From CAZMGG01 sp964565715 (lineage in GTDB: Bacteria; Planctomycetota; UBA1135; UBA2386), in assembly GCA_964565715.1 (NCBI GenBank), contig CAZMGG010000013.1:7899-71898 (forward strand): 64,000 nt of DNA, in the 5' to 3' direction. The notes under the pieces were generated by a model. The model made no database searches and was not told where the DNA came from. It was given only the letters and a program-made list of their open reading frames with translations. Each line of letters starts with the position of its first letter. Position 1 is the first letter of the stretch. Position numbers and translations under genes: made by a program. Below, in pieces: positions 62,784 to 64,000 of this stretch.

Positions 62784-62793
62784 GGAGCAACCT

Positions 62794-63222
62794 CTAGGGC
62801 TTGGCCGCCCGATCGAAGAACACCGGCGCGAACAACCGGATCTGGATCCATTCGCCGGTTGCGCCGTCGAGGGCCTCGATCTTCAGTCGGACCAGCTCCT
62901 TCAGCCCCTTCGCCACCGTGCTGGTCGACGCCACGGACTGCACGAGCAACTGCTTCACCTTGGTGGGATTGGCGGCGGCAGGATCCAGGATCAACTCCAG
63001 CTCGCTGGTCCCCGCCTGGTCCTTGACCACCTCACCATGTCCTGCGTCTTCCGCGTCCTTGGTGTAGACCGTGATGCGCAGGGTCATCCCCCCGCCGCCG
63101 TTGTCGTCCCAGTCGATGATCTGGGCCCGGGCGAACATGTCGTCGCCGCCGCGTGACACCCAGTCCGTGTACAACTCCTCGCCCATGAAGAACTTGCGGC
63201 CCGGAATCGTGTTCGCTGCCAT
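62794..63222 (-). CDS. RGGDD-2 small protein (cassette C head)
   Basis: 142 residues, same sequence as the protein at 59259-59687, from the same Shine-Dalgarno and ATG (63222). Part of the direct duplication offset by 3,535 bases. Followed by cysteine-rich C instead of B. Confidence 0.75.
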   Translation of the reverse strand: MAANTIPGRKFFMGEELYTDWVSRGGDDMFARAQIIDWDDNGGGGMTLRITVYTKDAEDAGHGEVVKDQAGTSELELILDPAAANPTKVKQLLVQSVASTSTVAKGLKELVRLKIEALDGATGEWIQIRLFAPVFFDRAAKP

Positions 63223-63264
63223 GTCGTGCCTCCTGTGCAATGAAGGGTCAGGGGTTGGATCCGA

Positions 63265-63609
63265 TCAGACGTGCGCCCGCGCGAACCACGTCACGGACAG
63301 CATGCGGAACAGCACGCCCGTGCCATTCACCGCCTTGAACTTGAACCGCACGAGGTCCTGCAACTCGCCGTTCACCTCCACGGTCTTGAAGCCCGTCCCG
63401 GAGATCGCCGACCAGTCGGTGCTCTCCACCACCTTGGTGCCCGGGCCGGTGTCGTCGGCGGACTTGGTCCACACGTCCACCTCCAGATCGGCGGACGCGC
63501 CGAGGGCGGAGACGACCTCCTGCGTGAAGACCGCATCGTCGCCGCCCCGGGCCATCCATTCGCCGAGCGCCTCCATTCCTGCCAGCAGCAACACGAGTCC
63601 GGATTGCAT
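63265..63609 (-). CDS. RGGDD-1 small protein (cassette C head)
   Basis: 114 residues, same as 59730-60074, with the same start context. Lies between the sigma-like gene that runs off the window and RGGDD-2. Confidence 0.75.
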   Translation of the reverse strand: MQSGLVLLLAGMEALGEWMARGGDDAVFTQEVVSALGASADLEVDVWTKSADDTGPGTKVVESTDWSAISGTGFKTVEVNGELQDLVRFKFKAVNGTGVLFRMLSVTWFARAHV

Positions 63610-63662
63610 CGCCAACTCCCTTCGGGTGATCGGCAGCCAGCACCATGCCGGCTGCCCACAAG

Positions 63663-64000
63663 CTAAACGATCGGGGGCAATGCCGCCGGGCCATTTTCTT
63701 CGCACGCCGCGGTGAGCCGGCGCTGGATCCGCTGCCGCATCTGTTGGACGGCCTGACGCTTCCGACCCGTCGCCGCGGCGAGTTCGCGATTCGACCGGAT
63801 GCCGTCGGCCATGCAACCGAGCAGGACTTGCTGAGGCCTGGTCAGACAGGAACGGATGGGCTCGCTCGCCAGGGCCTGCCGCAGCACGCAGCATTCGCCA
63901 TCCAGGGGCTCTGGAAGCGATTCCTTCCTTCCTTCCTTCCTTCTTTCCTTCCCTCGCACATCTCGTGCCAGGGACTCTTGCCCCGCCGCAGGATCGAAGT
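63663..64000 (-). CDS. ECF-sigma-like regulator, C-terminal part only (cassette C head)
   Basis: Stop at 63663; the gene runs beyond the right edge. The visible ~113 codons equal the corresponding part of 60128-60721, including the region 4-like HTH and the TTCC-repeat linker (63921-63952). Confidence 0.8.
   Translation of the reverse strand, partial: FDPAAGQESLARDVRGKERRKEGRKESLPEPLDGECCVLRQALASEPIRSCLTRPQQVLLGCMADGIRSNRELAAATGRKRQAVQQMRQRIQRRLTAACEENGPAALPPIV

Larger units (their letters stand above)
62797..64000. repeat. direct duplication, copy 2 (continues past window)
   Basis: Second copy of 59262-60465. The similarity stops at the left just at the end of RGGDD-2, exactly where the tails diverge, and continues to the right edge of the window. 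Confidence 0.92.

Overview
The window is very GC-rich over most of its length and looks like a planctomycete (Planctomycetota) chromosome. The main evidence is a DUF1501 protein next to a DUF1549/DUF1553 cytochrome, two Ser/Thr kinases with the same juxtamembrane linker, an ECF sigma factor beside a kinase, and many secreted FG-GAP or beta-propeller proteins. I see no rRNA, tRNA or CRISPR array, and I do not assign a genus.

Positions 1-24,600 are mostly ordinary chromosome. They hold a 5'-truncated kinase fused to a formylglycine-generating-enzyme-like domain, two DUF4143 ATPases with AT-rich leaders, a sugar isomerase/oxidoreductase pair, a HEAT-like secreted protein, a 1217-residue VCBS lipoprotein, a decayed redoxin, mqnA overlapping an archaeal-type DNA topoisomerase VI operon (B then A), an ATP-grasp enzyme, a CocE/X-Pro-peptidase-type hydrolase, a kinase-TPR protein with its ECF sigma factor, and a BNR-propeller protein. 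Positions 24,900-28,400 are a lower-GC two-gene island, an AAA ATPase plus a subtilisin-like protease, matching the IetAS anti-phage system. Positions 28,490-32,710 hold a HEAT protein, a secreted protein and a hipBA toxin-antitoxin pair with two palindromic operators.

Positions 32,740-51,840 encode mostly exported proteins. Two stand out. A galactose/glyoxal-oxidase-like copper radical oxidase has its Shine-Dalgarno and ATG separated from the body by a (CTCAC)n pentanucleotide tract that leaves them out of frame by one base, as in a phase-variable gene. A 79-residue glutaredoxin-like gene has an in-frame TGA exactly where the first CxxC cysteine should be, followed by a bacterial-SECIS-like hairpin, so it is probably a selenoprotein. 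A planctomycete-cytochrome cluster follows, then lipoproteins and an SMC-like AAA ATPase.

Positions 52,300-64,000 are an accessory region built from a repeated cassette I do not recognise from any described system. On the minus strand a full cassette reads: ECF-sigma-like regulator, two paralogous small proteins sharing a W-x-x-RGGDD motif, a cysteine-rich protein that differs between copies, and a small membrane, lipoprotein or cytochrome gene that overlaps or closely follows it. Two full heads are near-identical over at least 1.2 kb, yet their tails are unrelated. Two more copies of the sigma N-terminal half are joined in frame to other tail proteins. The linker between sigma regions 2 and 4 is a TTCC tetranucleotide tract, and in the other copies the joints fall at the same place. 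An IS1380-family fragment, a frameshifted MNT nucleotidyltransferase and a remnant of the membrane-protein gene show recombination and decay here.
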